A stretch of 64,000 bases of DNA from Streptomyces sindenensis (GCF_014649035.1 NZ_BMSG01000004.1:62001-126000); one strand, 5' to 3'. Counted from the first letter of the stretch, positions 18,351 to 27,071 are shown. A program made the numbers and translations. Notes: a model not told the origin generated them from the letters alone.

Positions 18351-18398
18351 TTTGCATTCATAAGTCAATTGTTTGCATTGCTTGCGCTAGCCTTGCGG
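18351..18398 (+). promoter_or_regulatory. malR promoter region with repeated TTGC motifs
   Basis: TTTGCATT occurs twice, 21 bases apart (18351 and 18372), and CTTGCG(C/G) twice, 11 bases apart (18381 and 18392). These resemble the CTTGC repeats at the amylase promoter and suggest autoregulation. No Shine-Dalgarno sequence precedes the ATG at 18400, while TAGCCT at 18388-18393 sits where a -10 box of a leaderless transcript would. Confidence 0.45.
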
Positions 18399-18399
18399 C

Positions 18400-19407
18400 A
18401 TGACGCGACGACTTGCTCAGGTTGCCAAGAAGGTTGGGGTCAGCGAGGCCACGGTGAGCCGAGTGCTGAACGGCAAACCCGGGGTGTCCCGGGTCACCCG
18501 GCAGTCCGTGCTGACGGCCCTGGACGTCCTCGGCTACGAGCGCCCCACCCAACTGCGGGGCGAGCGCGCCAGGCTCGTCGGCCTCGTCCTGCCCGAACTG
18601 CAGAACCCGATCTTCCCCGCCTTCGCCGAGGTGATCGGCGGCGCCCTCGCCCAGCAGGGGCTCACCCCCGTCCTGTGCACCCAGACCAAGGGCGGGGTCT
18701 CCGAGGCGGACTACGTGGACCTCCTGCTCCAGCAGCAGGTCTCCGGTGTGGTCTTCGCCGGCGGCCTGTTCGCCCAGGCCGACGAGGCCCACGAGCACTA
18801 CCACCGGCTCGCCGAGCGCCGGATCCCCGTCGTGCTGGTCAACGCCCCCATAGAAGGGCTCGACTTCCCCTGCGTCTCCTGCGACGACGCCGTCGCCATC
18901 GAGCGCGCCTGGCGCCATCTGGCCTCCCTCGGCCACGAGCGCATCGGGGTCGTGATGGGCCCCTCCGACCATGTGCCCTCCCGCCGCAAGCTCGCCGCGG
19001 CCCGGTCCGTCGCGTCGGCCAGCGGCGGGGAGCTGACCGAGGCGCACGTGGAACGCTCGATGTTCTCCCTGGAGGGCGGCCAGGCGGCGGCCGCCCGGCT
19101 GCTGGAGCGAGGGGTCACCGGCATCATCTGCGCCAGCGACCCCCTGGCGCTCGGCGCCGTCCGCGCGGCCCGCAGACGCGGCCTCGGGGTGCCCTGCGAC
19201 ATCTCGGTCGTCGGCTACGACGACTCGGCGTTCATGAACTGCACCGACCCCCCGCTCACCACCATCCGCCAGCCCATCGAGGCCATGGGCCGGGCCGCCG
19301 TCGAACTGCTCTGCGCGGGCATCCAGGGCGGATCGCTCCCGCCGGACGAACTGCTCTTCGAGCCGGAGCTCGTGGTCCGGGGCTCCACCGCGAAGGCGCC
19401 CCGTTGA
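18400..19407 (+). CDS. malR: Maltose/maltodextrin regulator MalR (Reg1), LacI family
   Basis: 335 residues. The N-terminal HTH reads RRLAQVAKKVGVSEATVSRV, and the effector domain has LVGLVLPELQNPIFPAFAEV and SVVGYDDSAFMNCTDPPLTT. This agrees closely with the Streptomyces MalR/Reg1 repressor, which controls maltose uptake and extracellular alpha-amylase. The usual partner genes malEFG are not adjacent; here malR follows an alpha-1,3-glucanase gene and lies 11 kb from an amylase with matching repeats. It has its own promoter behind a strong terminator. Confidence 0.9.
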   Translation: MTRRLAQVAKKVGVSEATVSRVLNGKPGVSRVTRQSVLTALDVLGYERPTQLRGERARLVGLVLPELQNPIFPAFAEVIGGALAQQGLTPVLCTQTKGGVSEADYVDLLLQQQVSGVVFAGGLFAQADEAHEHYHRLAERRIPVVLVNAPIEGLDFPCVSCDDAVAIERAWRHLASLGHERIGVVMGPSDHVPSRRKLAAARSVASASGGELTEAHVERSMFSLEGGQAAAARLLERGVTGIICASDPLALGAVRAARRRGLGVPCDISVVGYDDSAFMNCTDPPLTTIRQPIEAMGRAAVELLCAGIQGGSLPPDELLFEPELVVRGSTAKAPR

Positions 19408-19486
19408 CTCCGGGCGCCGGTCCTTCCCCCGCCGTCCGGGCACGCCGGGTTCGCGGGGCGCGTGCGGCTGCGGCACAGTGGGGCAC

Positions 19487-19804
19487 ATGGACGACCTCAA
19501 CGTAACGGCCGAGGAACACCTGACCGCCGCCCGCGCCTCCGCACACGGCCGCAGCGCCCACCTGGTGCTCCAGCAGCCTCCCTTGCGCCAGACGGTGATC
19601 GCCCTCACCGAAGGGACCGCGCTCGACGAGCACAACGCGCCGCCCGCCGCCTCGCTCCTCGTCCTGCGCGGCGGCGTCCGCCTCACCGCCGCGTCCGGCG
19701 ACGCGGACCTGTCCGCCGGAACCCTGCACCCGATCCCGCAGGAACGGCACGGGCTGCTGGCGCTCAGCGACGCCGTGGTCCTGCTCACCGCCGTCAACGA
19801 CTGA
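19487..19804 (+). CDS. Small cupin-domain protein
   Basis: 105 residues from ATG at 19487 (GTG at 19478 is possible). A single cupin barrel is suggested by QTVIALTEGTALDEHNAPPA, the glycine-rich turn VLRGGVRL, and HPIPQERHGLLAL with a metal-ligand-like histidine. Small Streptomyces cupins of this kind are often stress-associated, but no catalytic function is assignable. It follows malR by 80 bases in the same direction. Confidence 0.7.
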   Translation: MDDLNVTAEEHLTAARASAHGRSAHLVLQQPPLRQTVIALTEGTALDEHNAPPAASLLVLRGGVRLTAASGDADLSAGTLHPIPQERHGLLALSDAVVLLTAVND

Positions 19805-19942
19805 CCGGCCGACGGTCGCCGGGGCACCCCGGGTGTGCCCCGGCCGCGACGTGGCAGGAGAGGATCGAGCGGGGGTCGGCACGTCCGGGAACGGGCAGGT
19901 CACCCCGGTCGCCGCAGCCACCCACGTCCCCGGAGTACCAGC

Positions 19943-20857
19943 TTGCCCACCCAGACCGCCTCCGCCGCGGACAGCACCGCCCCCGCCGACGGACCCGCCG
20001 CACCGCACCGCCCCTGGCTCACCGCTCTGCGCCGTACCCCGGTCTCGCTGTGGAACGACGACATCACCGACTGGGCCGCGGCTCTGACGTACTACGCCAT
20101 CCTCGCCCTGCTCCCGGCGCTCCTGGTCACCGTCTCCGTGATCGGCCTGGCCAACCCGGACGCGACCAGCGCCCTGATCTCCGACATCACGGCGTTCGCG
20201 CCCGCCGAGTCCGGGGAGGCGCTGCGCAGACCGTTGGAGGCGGCGACCGAGGAACGCTCCGCCGTCTGGCTGCTCGTCGTGACCGGGTCCGTGAGCGCCG
20301 TCTGGTCCGCGTGCAGCTACCTCGCGGTCTTCCGCCGGGCGATGCACGCGATGCACGGAGTCCGGGACCACCGCCCGCCCCTGCGCCAGGCGCACATCAT
20401 CGTCGTCTCGGCGATCGGCCTGCTCCTCCTCCTGATGACCAGCGCCTTCGCCCTCGTCATGACCGGCCCGCTGGCCCGCTGGCTCGGTCGTCGCATCGGT
20501 CTGCCGCACGAGGGCGAGACGCTGTGGGCGGCGCTGAAGTGGCCGCTGCTGGTGTTCCTCGTCGCCTGCCTGATCATGGTCCTCTTCAGCACCGGCCCCC
20601 GCTCCGCGCGGGGCGTCCGCCGGGGCCTGCCCGGTGGGATACTCGCCGCGATCTGCTGGCTCGCCGCATCGGCGCTGTTCGCCCTCTACGCGACCCAGGT
20701 CGGCAGCTACAGCAGGCTGTACGGATCGCTCGCCGGGCTCGTCGTCTTCCTGATCTGGGTCTGGTTCGCCAACCTCTCGCTGCTGGCCGGAGCCCAGTTC
20801 AACGTCGAACTGCGGCGGCCCGAACCGGGAGGGGAAACCGGTACGGGCGTGGACTGA
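19943..20857 (+). CDS. YihY/BrkB-family inner-membrane protein
   Basis: About 304 residues if translation starts at TTG 19943, which has GGAG eight bases upstream; a longer frame opens at GTG 19835 without features. The core (WNDDITDWAAALTYYAILAL) is the diagnostic first segment of the YihY family, followed by about six membrane helices, including LLLLMTSAFALVMTGPLA and LAGLVVFLIWVWFANLS. The C-terminus is short and cytoplasmic. The family was once annotated as ribonuclease BN in error; its true role, possibly envelope transport, is unknown. Confidence 0.88.
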   Translation: MPTQTASAADSTAPADGPAAPHRPWLTALRRTPVSLWNDDITDWAAALTYYAILALLPALLVTVSVIGLANPDATSALISDITAFAPAESGEALRRPLEAATEERSAVWLLVVTGSVSAVWSACSYLAVFRRAMHAMHGVRDHRPPLRQAHIIVVSAIGLLLLLMTSAFALVMTGPLARWLGRRIGLPHEGETLWAALKWPLLVFLVACLIMVLFSTGPRSARGVRRGLPGGILAAICWLAASALFALYATQVGSYSRLYGSLAGLVVFLIWVWFANLSLLAGAQFNVELRRPEPGGETGTGVD

Positions 20858-20888
20858 GCCGGGCCGGGAGCCAGGGGTCTTCCTCGGC

Positions 20889-21737
20889 TCAGCCCTTGGT
20901 GCGGTAGCCGGCGACGATCGGCATGGTCTCGCGCAGCACCCGTACGCCGTCGTTCTCCGGGTCGCCCAGCCGGTGGCCCTCCCACGTCCCCGTCGCGCTG
21001 GAGAACCGGCTGATGCGGCGGCAGTGGTCCCCGCACGCCGAGCGGTACGCCATGATCGTGTAGCGCGTGCCGTCCTCGGTGACCCAGCCGGTGTTGTACG
21101 GGCGGTTCCGGCTCACGCTCATCGAGCCGCCCGGGTTGCCCGCCAGCGTCGTACGGTCGTGGGCGAGGCCCAGGTTGTGGCCGATCTCGTGGCTCGCCGA
21201 ATCCAGATCGATCCCGTCGACGTCGACGACCGCATAGGCGTACGCGTCCGTGGAGCTGTCGAGGACGGGCGTGTAGTCCGCCGTGCCGCCGCCCCGCTCC
21301 GGCCGGTCCACGATGAGCGTGACCAGATCGGCGCCGTACCGCGTCCGCTGTTCGTGCGCCTCGCGTCCGATCCCCGCCGACGCGTGGTCCTTGAGGAGGG
21401 CGTGCGCGGCACGGAACTCCTCCGGCCCCTCGTATCCGGTCACCGTGTGCGGGTGGACGACGCGGATGATGCCGCAGAGCCCGCCGCCCGCCAGGGACCG
21501 GTTCATCCGGGTCGCGATCCGCTGGGCCGAGGCGGGCACCCGGTGTTCGCCGCCGACCCGCCGCGCGGCCTTCGGTGTGTAGAGAACCAGCACGTCGACC
21601 TGGGGACACCGGGCCGGCCTCGTTGCCTTCGCCGCAGGGTGTGCCGTGGCGGTGGCCGGGGCGTCGGCCGAGGCCGCGCAGAGCGACGCACCGGCCACCG
21701 CCACGGCCAGTGCTGCTTTGAGCAGGTTCGCGCGCAT
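20889..21737 (-). CDS. Secreted metzincin zinc protease
   Basis: 282 residues with an N-terminal signal (MRANLLKAALAVAVAGAS). The zinc motif HEIGHNLGLAHD places ligands at His183, His187 and His193 with Glu184 as base; the Met-turn follows as YTIMAY. This is the extended metzincin motif with a final Asp, as in reprolysin- and snapalysin-like peptidases. The stretch VDVLVLYTPKAARRVGGE is typical of secreted bacterial peptidases of this type. It is divergent from the next gene. Specificity is not predictable. Confidence 0.88.
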   Translation of the reverse strand: MRANLLKAALAVAVAGASLCAASADAPATATAHPAAKATRPARCPQVDVLVLYTPKAARRVGGEHRVPASAQRIATRMNRSLAGGGLCGIIRVVHPHTVTGYEGPEEFRAAHALLKDHASAGIGREAHEQRTRYGADLVTLIVDRPERGGGTADYTPVLDSSTDAYAYAVVDVDGIDLDSASHEIGHNLGLAHDRTTLAGNPGGSMSVSRNRPYNTGWVTEDGTRYTIMAYRSACGDHCRRISRFSSATGTWEGHRLGDPENDGVRVLRETMPIVAGYRTKG

Positions 21738-21961
21738 GGGGAGCCGACTCCGTCCGGAAGGGGCAGGCTACGAGACCAACCCATGACTGTGAGTGATCAA
21801 TATCTAACATTGAGTGACGTATGGCGCCTCTTGCGTACGCACCGGCCCGGCGGCCGTCTACTCGCCGGTCACAGGGGTGTGGCGGTGAGGAGGTGGGCAG
21901 GTACACGTGTGCGAACTCGCGCGAATGGAACGGCAGTCGGCGGCAGAGGGGCGTGTGTGAC

Positions 21962-22834
21962 GTGACGGAACAGAGCGAATGGCGGTTCTCCGACGACCGG
22001 GGTCAGCAGTCGGCGGCGCCCCGGCCGCCCGGGCGGGTGCTGGCCTATGTCCAGGCCGGGGCGACCCTGTGGGACCTCGGAATCCGGCCGGTGGGGATCT
22101 TCGGCTCCGACCATGACGGCCCCGACCCCGACACGGCGAAGACGGGGACTCTGCCGCTCGCCGATGTCGAGTACGTGGGTGCGGGCGGTGCCCTGGACGT
22201 CGAGCGGCTCCTGAGCGCCGAGCCGGACCTCGTGGTGGCCGTCAGCTACGGCGGCGGCCATGTCTACGGACTGGCCCCCGAGACGGCCAAGCCCCTGGAG
22301 GAGCGGGTTCCGGTGGTCGTGCTCGACGTCAGCCAGGCCCGTACGTTCGGCGAGATCGGCGACCGGTTCGCCGAACTCGCCCGCTCGCTCGGCGCCGCGC
22401 CGCGGCCGGACGCGGACCAGGACCTCGACGCCGCCCGGGAGCGGCTGCGCGCGGTCGTCGCCGCCACCTCCGCCGACGCGCCCCGGGTGCTCGCCCTCTC
22501 CCCGGCCGGCCCGGACCAGGCCCATGTCGCACGCCCCAGGATGTGGCCCGAACTGCGCGTCCTCGCCGAACTCGGCGTCCGGCTGGTGGAGCCCGCCGAA
22601 GGTCCGGGGGCCAACTGGTCCACGCGGAGTCGCGCCGACACCTTCGCGCTGCGCCCCGAGGTGATCCTGACCGACATCCGCGCCCATGCCGCGCCCCTGG
22701 AGGAGCTGCGGGGGAGTGAGGGCACGCCGGCGCCCGTCGTCCCGTGGAACCCCGAACCCCTCTACGGGCCCCGCGACCACGCCCGTTTCCTGGGCCTTGT
22801 CGCGGACGCCCTGGAGGCGGCGCGGGCGAGCTGA
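21962..22834 (+). CDS. TroA-like periplasmic-binding fold protein without a signal peptide
   Basis: About 290 residues from GTG 21962, chosen because the preceding codons look untranslated and GAGGGG lies upstream. The fold of iron-siderophore/B12 binding proteins (FepB/BtuF type) is suggested by GATLWDLGIRPVGIFGSDHD, EPDLVVAVSYGGGHVYG and EVILTDIRAHAAPLEELR. Neither a lipobox nor a signal peptide is present, so the protein should stay in the cytoplasm. No permease or ATPase is adjacent. It may be a metal-chelate sensor or a solitary domain. Confidence 0.65.
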   Translation: MTEQSEWRFSDDRGQQSAAPRPPGRVLAYVQAGATLWDLGIRPVGIFGSDHDGPDPDTAKTGTLPLADVEYVGAGGALDVERLLSAEPDLVVAVSYGGGHVYGLAPETAKPLEERVPVVVLDVSQARTFGEIGDRFAELARSLGAAPRPDADQDLDAARERLRAVVAATSADAPRVLALSPAGPDQAHVARPRMWPELRVLAELGVRLVEPAEGPGANWSTRSRADTFALRPEVILTDIRAHAAPLEELRGSEGTPAPVVPWNPEPLYGPRDHARFLGLVADALEAARAS

Positions 22835-22871
22835 GTCCCGGACCCCGGGTTCTTCGGGGCGTTCCCGGCTT

Positions 22872-23297
22872 CTACGGGGCGGGGGCGAGGCCGTCGGCGA
22901 CGAGTCCGGCGAGCACCGCCTCGCCCAGCGCCTGCACGGCGGACGCCGGACGGACCATCACGGTGAACTCCTTGATGCGTCCGTCCTCGTCCAGGTGCAC
23001 CAGGTCGATGCCGTGGATCTCCTTGCCGCCGGCCTTCGCCCGGAAGAGCAGGACCGCCGACGGGGCCTCGGTCCCGTCGGCGCTCGTCTGCGAGGTGCCC
23101 GCGAACTCGCCGACGTACCGGAAGTCCTCGAAGGTGCGCAGCAGGACGCCGAACAGCCCCAGCACCGCCGGCCGGCCCTCGAACGGAGTGAACTTCACCG
23201 GGCTGTAGAGCCGGATGTCCTCGGTGAACAGATCGTCCAGGGCGCCGAGGTCGCGGTTGTCGACGGCGGCGCGGAAGCGTTCCACTGCGGTGGTCAT
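22872..23297 (-). CDS. SnoaL/NTF2-like protein
   Basis: 141 residues. The start (MTTAVERFRAAVDNRDLGAL) and the pattern LFTEDIRLYSPVKFTPFEGR are typical of SnoaL_2/NTF2-like small enzymes or binding proteins. The catalytic role is not defined. It is divergent from the PadR regulator; a 36-bp palindrome begins 12 bases upstream of its ATG, so PadR very likely controls it. Confidence 0.85.
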   Translation of the reverse strand: MTTAVERFRAAVDNRDLGALDDLFTEDIRLYSPVKFTPFEGRPAVLGLFGVLLRTFEDFRYVGEFAGTSQTSADGTEAPSAVLLFRAKAGGKEIHGIDLVHLDEDGRIKEFTVMVRPASAVQALGEAVLAGLVADGLAPAP

Positions 23298-23308
23298 GTG
23301 CCCTCCTC

Positions 23309-23344
23309 ATAGTCAAGAAAGTGACTAGTCAGTTTCATGACTAT
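23309..23344. promoter_or_regulatory. 36-bp palindromic operator between the NTF2-like and padR genes
   Basis: The sequence centres on TGACTAGTCA and its outer arms are ATAGTCA and TGACTAT. Only two symmetric position pairs break the symmetry over 36 bases. ATAG-TCA type inverted repeats and position in the divergent promoter fit a PadR-family operator. Confidence 0.8.
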
Positions 23345-23437
23345 CATGAGGGCCGGTGTTCCGGACAGGGGTGGACCGGGGTCCGCCTCGGTCCGGCTGG
23401 GCTCGGGGTCCGGCGCGACGGAGAGGGAGGCGGTCCG

Positions 23438-24013
23438 ATGGCGTTGCGCCATGCGGTGCTGGCGGCGCTGCTCGACGAGGAGCTGAGCGGCTATCAGGTG
23501 ACGAAGGCGTTCGCGGCGGGCGTCGCGAACTTCTGGCACGCCCTGCCGCAGCAGGTCTACGCGGAGCTGGCGAAGCTGGAGAAGGAGGGCCTGGTCGCCG
23601 GGCGTGAGGTCGTCCAGGAGGGCCGTCCCAACAAGCGGGTGTTCCGCGTCACCGGGGAAGGGCTGGCCGAGCTGGAGAGCTTCGCGTCCGCCGCCGCCAA
23701 GCCGTCGTTCCTCCGGGAGGACCTGCTGGTCCAGGTCCAGGCGGCCGACCATCTCGACGCCGGCGTGCTGATCGAGCGGCTCACCGAGCGGTACGCGTTC
23801 GCCGAGGCCAAGGCCGCGCTGTTCGAGGAGCAGTTGCACAGGATGCGCGGAGGGCTGGACGAGGCGGACTTCCTGCTCCGCGGTGCGTCGCGCGTCGGCC
23901 CGTATCTCACCTGCCGTAGGGGCCGGGACTTCGAACGCGCCAACCGTGACTGGTGCCGGGAGGTGATGGAGGTGCTGCGGGCGCGCGGGGCGGAGGGCCG
24001 GGGAGGCGCCTGA
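23438..24013 (+). CDS. PadR-family transcriptional regulator
   Basis: 191 residues from ATG 23438 behind GAGGGAGG. The N-terminal winged helix starts LRHAVLAALLDEELSGYQVT, the PadR signature, with the wing KLEKEGLVAGREVVQEGRPN. The C-terminal half is the antiparallel dimerisation region of the longer PadR/Vir class. The divergent NTF2-like gene and the 36-bp palindrome between them make it the likely local repressor. The inducer is unknown. Confidence 0.92.
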   Translation: MALRHAVLAALLDEELSGYQVTKAFAAGVANFWHALPQQVYAELAKLEKEGLVAGREVVQEGRPNKRVFRVTGEGLAELESFASAAAKPSFLREDLLVQVQAADHLDAGVLIERLTERYAFAEAKAALFEEQLHRMRGGLDEADFLLRGASRVGPYLTCRRGRDFERANRDWCREVMEVLRARGAEGRGGA

Positions 24014-24066
24014 CGCCCGGCTCTCCGTGGCTCCCAGCTTCCCCAAAAAAATTCTGCAAAAACTAT

Positions 24067-24101
24067 TTGGGAAAGTGTTCCCGCCGTTCTACGCTGCTGC
24101 C
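24067..24101 (+). promoter_or_regulatory. Leaderless promoter with overlapping operator for the ArsR gene
   Basis: TTGGGA (24067-24072), a 17-base spacer and TACGCT (24090-24095) form a sigma-70-type promoter that ends six bases before the ATG at 24102, which has no ribosome site. The inverted repeat GGGAA-N4-TTCCC (24069-24082) overlaps the -35 box and is a plausible autoregulatory site. Confidence 0.6.
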
Positions 24102-24728
24102 ATGGACAGCGAAGACAGAGGTCGCGTACTCGATCCGACGCAGGACGGGGCCGCCCTCAAGGCCCTCACCCACCCCCTGCGCCTCACCCTGCTCGGGCTG
24201 CTGCGGCAGCACGGCCCGGCCACCGCCAGTGAGCTCGCGGTGAGGACGGGGGAGTCCTCGGCCTCCACCAGCTACCACCTGCGGGTGCTCGCGAAGTACG
24301 CGTTCGTCGCCGAGGCCGACCACCGGGACAGCCGGGAACGCCGCTGGAAGTCCGTGCACGACGTCACCTCGTGGAGCAACGAGGCGATGCACGCCAGCCC
24401 TGGCGGCACCGTGATCCTCAGCGTCCTGCGCCGCCGCCAGATCGAGCACCTCCAGCAGTCCCTGGACCGCCACGAGGCGGACCTGGACAGCGGCCGTCTC
24501 GGTGAGGAGTGGCAGGAACCCTCGGGTCTCAGCGACCTCATGCCCCGGCTGACCCCGGAGGCCCTCGCCGAGCTGTGGGAGGTGTTCCGCGCGAAGACGG
24601 CCGAGCTGGCCGCCCGTGACGCCGAGGACCCCCGTGCCGAGCAGGTCGTGCTGTTCACCGCCGGACTCCCGCTGGCCCCGGACCCGGTGGACGGTACGGA
24701 CGCCTCGGCTGCCGGAGACGGCTCATGA
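24102..24728 (+). CDS. ArsR-type helix-turn-helix regulator
   Basis: 208 residues. The winged HTH reads LTHPLRLTLLGLLRQHGPAT and continues STSYHLRVLAKYAFV. The long C-terminal extension is of the HTH_20/ArsR-like group found beside Streptomyces MFS pumps. Its stop overlaps the start of the MFS gene (ATGA), so the two are translationally coupled, and the regulator probably controls the pump. No metal-binding cysteines are evident; a small-molecule ligand is more likely. Confidence 0.88.
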   Translation: MDSEDRGRVLDPTQDGAALKALTHPLRLTLLGLLRQHGPATASELAVRTGESSASTSYHLRVLAKYAFVAEADHRDSRERRWKSVHDVTSWSNEAMHASPGGTVILSVLRRRQIEHLQQSLDRHEADLDSGRLGEEWQEPSGLSDLMPRLTPEALAELWEVFRAKTAELAARDAEDPRAEQVVLFTAGLPLAPDPVDGTDASAAGDGS

Positions 24729-26155
24729 CCGGCCGGCCGGTGCCCGCCGCCGTCTCCCCGGGTTACGCCGGCCTGGACGGCGCTACCGCGCGCCGCCGCT
24801 ACGTCACGGTCTCCTTCCTCTTCTGGCTCCCCATCGGCATGTCCATCGCGACGGGCGTGCTCCTCTTCACCGAACGCGGTATGGGTCTCGCAGCCATCGC
24901 CGGCTGCTACGCCGTGCACTCCCTCACGGCCGCCGCGATGGAGCTGCCCACCGGCGGCCTCTCCGACGTCATCGGGCGGCGACCCGTCCTGGCCATCGCC
25001 GGACTGCTCAACCTCACCGCCTTCACTCTCATCGGCCTCGGCGCGGCGGGCTGGGCGATCGCCCTCGGCATGGGGCTGATGGGCCTCGCCCGCGCCCTGT
25101 CCAGCGGACCCGCCGAGGCCTGGTACGTCGACACCGTCCACGCCCACGAGGGCCCCGACGCCGATCTGCGTACGGGCCTGGCGCGCGGCAGCTCCGCCAC
25201 CTCGGCCGCCCTCGCGTTCGGCACCCTGCTCGGCGGCGGGCTGCCCTGGGTGCTCGGCCTCGCCCCCGGCGTGGGGGAGTGGCTGGCCGGCACGACCGGC
25301 GGCCTGGTCATCCTGCTCTCCGTGCCCGCCCTGCTCGGCGCCCTGGTCGAAGGCGTCTTCGTGCTCTACGTGCTGAGCGCCCTGCCCGAACCGACCCGGC
25401 CCCGCACCACCCTGCGCCGCGTCGTGGGCGGTGTGCCCGCGGCCATCGCCGCCGGACTCCGGCTCGGTGCCCGGGACACCCTGATCCGGCGCGTTCTGCT
25501 GACCGCGAGCGCCGCGGGGGCCGCGCTCGCGGCCGTCGAACTGCTCACCCCCGGCCGGGCAGCCGCCCTCATGGGCACCGCCGAATCCGGGGCCCTGGTC
25601 TTCGCCGGGCTCGCCTGCGCCGGTTTCCTGTGCTCCGCTCTCGGTAGCCAACTCGCCCCGCTCGTAGCCCGGTTCACCGGCGGCAGCGAGCGCGCGGTGC
25701 TCACGAGCCTCGGGCTGGTGACGCTGGGGCTGACGCTGCTCGGCCTCACCACGCACTCGATGAGCCCGCTCGCCACGACGGTCGCCGTCACCGGCTACGC
25801 ACTCGTCTACCTGGGTCTCGGAGCCGCGGGCCCCAACGAGAACGAACTGCTGCACCGCCGGGTCGACGCCTCCGGCCGCGCCACCGCCCTCTCCGTCCAG
25901 TCGCTCTCCCTGCAACTGGTCGCCGCCGGCGCCGGACTGGGCGCGGGCGCCCTGCCCCCCGGACCGCTGCCCTGGCTGCTGGCCGCCACGGCCGTGCTGG
26001 CCGGCGCGCTGCTCTGGGTCCGCAGGGCCGCCCCCGCGAAGGGACCGGCCGGCCCGGACGCCGCGCCCGGCCACCCGGACGCCGCCGCCGTCCCCGCCGG
26101 ACCGCTCCACGACACCGCGCCCGAGGAGATCCGCCCCCATGCCCGACCGATTTGA
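24725..26155 (+). CDS. MFS transporter
   Basis: 476 residues with about 12 hydrophobic segments. The loop 2-3 motif region GGLSDVIGRRPVLAIAGLLN is the MFS motif A variant. N- and C-terminal halves are separated by the cytoplasmic LPEPTRPRTTLRRVVG stretch. It is probably an exporter or multidrug-type pump, given the ArsR-type gene overlapping upstream by four bases. The 3' end overlaps the PfkB kinase gene by 17 bases, making a three-gene operon. The substrate is unknown. Confidence 0.88.
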   Translation: MTGRPVPAAVSPGYAGLDGATARRRYVTVSFLFWLPIGMSIATGVLLFTERGMGLAAIAGCYAVHSLTAAAMELPTGGLSDVIGRRPVLAIAGLLNLTAFTLIGLGAAGWAIALGMGLMGLARALSSGPAEAWYVDTVHAHEGPDADLRTGLARGSSATSAALAFGTLLGGGLPWVLGLAPGVGEWLAGTTGGLVILLSVPALLGALVEGVFVLYVLSALPEPTRPRTTLRRVVGGVPAAIAAGLRLGARDTLIRRVLLTASAAGAALAAVELLTPGRAAALMGTAESGALVFAGLACAGFLCSALGSQLAPLVARFTGGSERAVLTSLGLVTLGLTLLGLTTHSMSPLATTVAVTGYALVYLGLGAAGPNENELLHRRVDASGRATALSVQSLSLQLVAAGAGLGAGALPPGPLPWLLAATAVLAGALLWVRRAAPAKGPAGPDAAPGHPDAAAVPAGPLHDTAPEEIRPHARPI

Positions 26156-27071
26156 TCCGCTGGTCATCGGCGAATGCGTCGCCGACATCGTCCGGCAGCC
26201 GGACCGGGCCGACCGGGTCCACCCCGGCGGCAGCCCCGCGAACGTCGCGTACGGACTGGCCCGGCTCGGCCATCACCCCACCCTGCTCACCCAGTTGGGC
26301 GCCGACGCCCACGGGCGGCTCATCCGGGACCATCTGACCGCCGCCGGGGTCGAGACCCACACCGACGACGCCACCGGGCCCACCCCCTCGGCCGTGGTCA
26401 CCCTGGACGCCCAGGGGCACGCGACGTACGCCTTCGACGTCGGCTGGACCCTGGGCCCGGTCCCGCTCGACCGGACGCCGGGGCATGTGCACACCGGCTC
26501 CATCGCGGCCGTCGTCGAGCCCGGGGCGACGACGGTCCTGGCCGCCCTGGAGGCGCTGCGGGCCGCCGCCACCGTCAGCTACGACCCCAACGTGCGGCCC
26601 GAGTTGATGGGTGAGCACGCCCGGGCCGTGGACCGCGTCGAGCGCTGCGTCGAGCTGAGCGACGTGGTCAAGGCCAGCGACGAGGACCTGCGGTGGCTGC
26701 ACCCGGACGAGGAGCCGGAGCGGATCGCCGGGCGATGGCTCGCCGCCGGACCCGCGCTCGTCCTCGTCACCCGGGGCGAGGCGGGCGCGTTCGCCCTGTT
26801 CCCCGGCGGCCGCGTCACGGTCGAGGCCCCGGCGGTCGAGGTCGCCGACACCGTGGGCGCGGGCGACGCGTTCATGTCGGGGGCCCTGCACGCCCTCGCC
26901 GCGCACGGGCTCCTGGGCCCGGACGGCCGGGACCGGCTGTGCGCGGTGGACCGGGACACCGTCGCCGACGTCCTGCGCCACGCGGTCGCCTCCGCGGCCG
27001 TGACCGTCGCCCGGGCCGGGGCCAGTCCGCCCGGCCCCGACGAGCTCCGTGCGGCGCTCGGCGTCAACTGA
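26139..27071 (+). CDS. PfkB-family carbohydrate kinase (fructokinase-like)
   Basis: 310 residues. PfkB signature 1 is GGSPANVAYGLARLGHHP, and signature 2 is DTVGAGDAFMSG with Asp as catalytic base. It would phosphorylate a sugar or nucleoside with ATP; similarity is strongest to fructokinases. It overlaps the MFS gene by 17 bases, so export/uptake and phosphorylation may be linked. The KAS III gene starts about 100 bases later; whether the kinase belongs to that locus is open. Confidence 0.9.
   Translation: MPDRFDPLVIGECVADIVRQPDRADRVHPGGSPANVAYGLARLGHHPTLLTQLGADAHGRLIRDHLTAAGVETHTDDATGPTPSAVVTLDAQGHATYAFDVGWTLGPVPLDRTPGHVHTGSIAAVVEPGATTVLAALEALRAAATVSYDPNVRPELMGEHARAVDRVERCVELSDVVKASDEDLRWLHPDEEPERIAGRWLAAGPALVLVTRGEAGAFALFPGGRVTVEAPAVEVADTVGAGDAFMSGALHALAAHGLLGPDGRDRLCAVDRDTVADVLRHAVASAAVTVARAGASPPGPDELRAALGVN

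Noticed and set aside
24272..26188. 638-codon minus-strand frame
   Set aside because: Antisense to the ArsR and MFS genes, composed of Gly/Glu/Gln-rich filler without domains.
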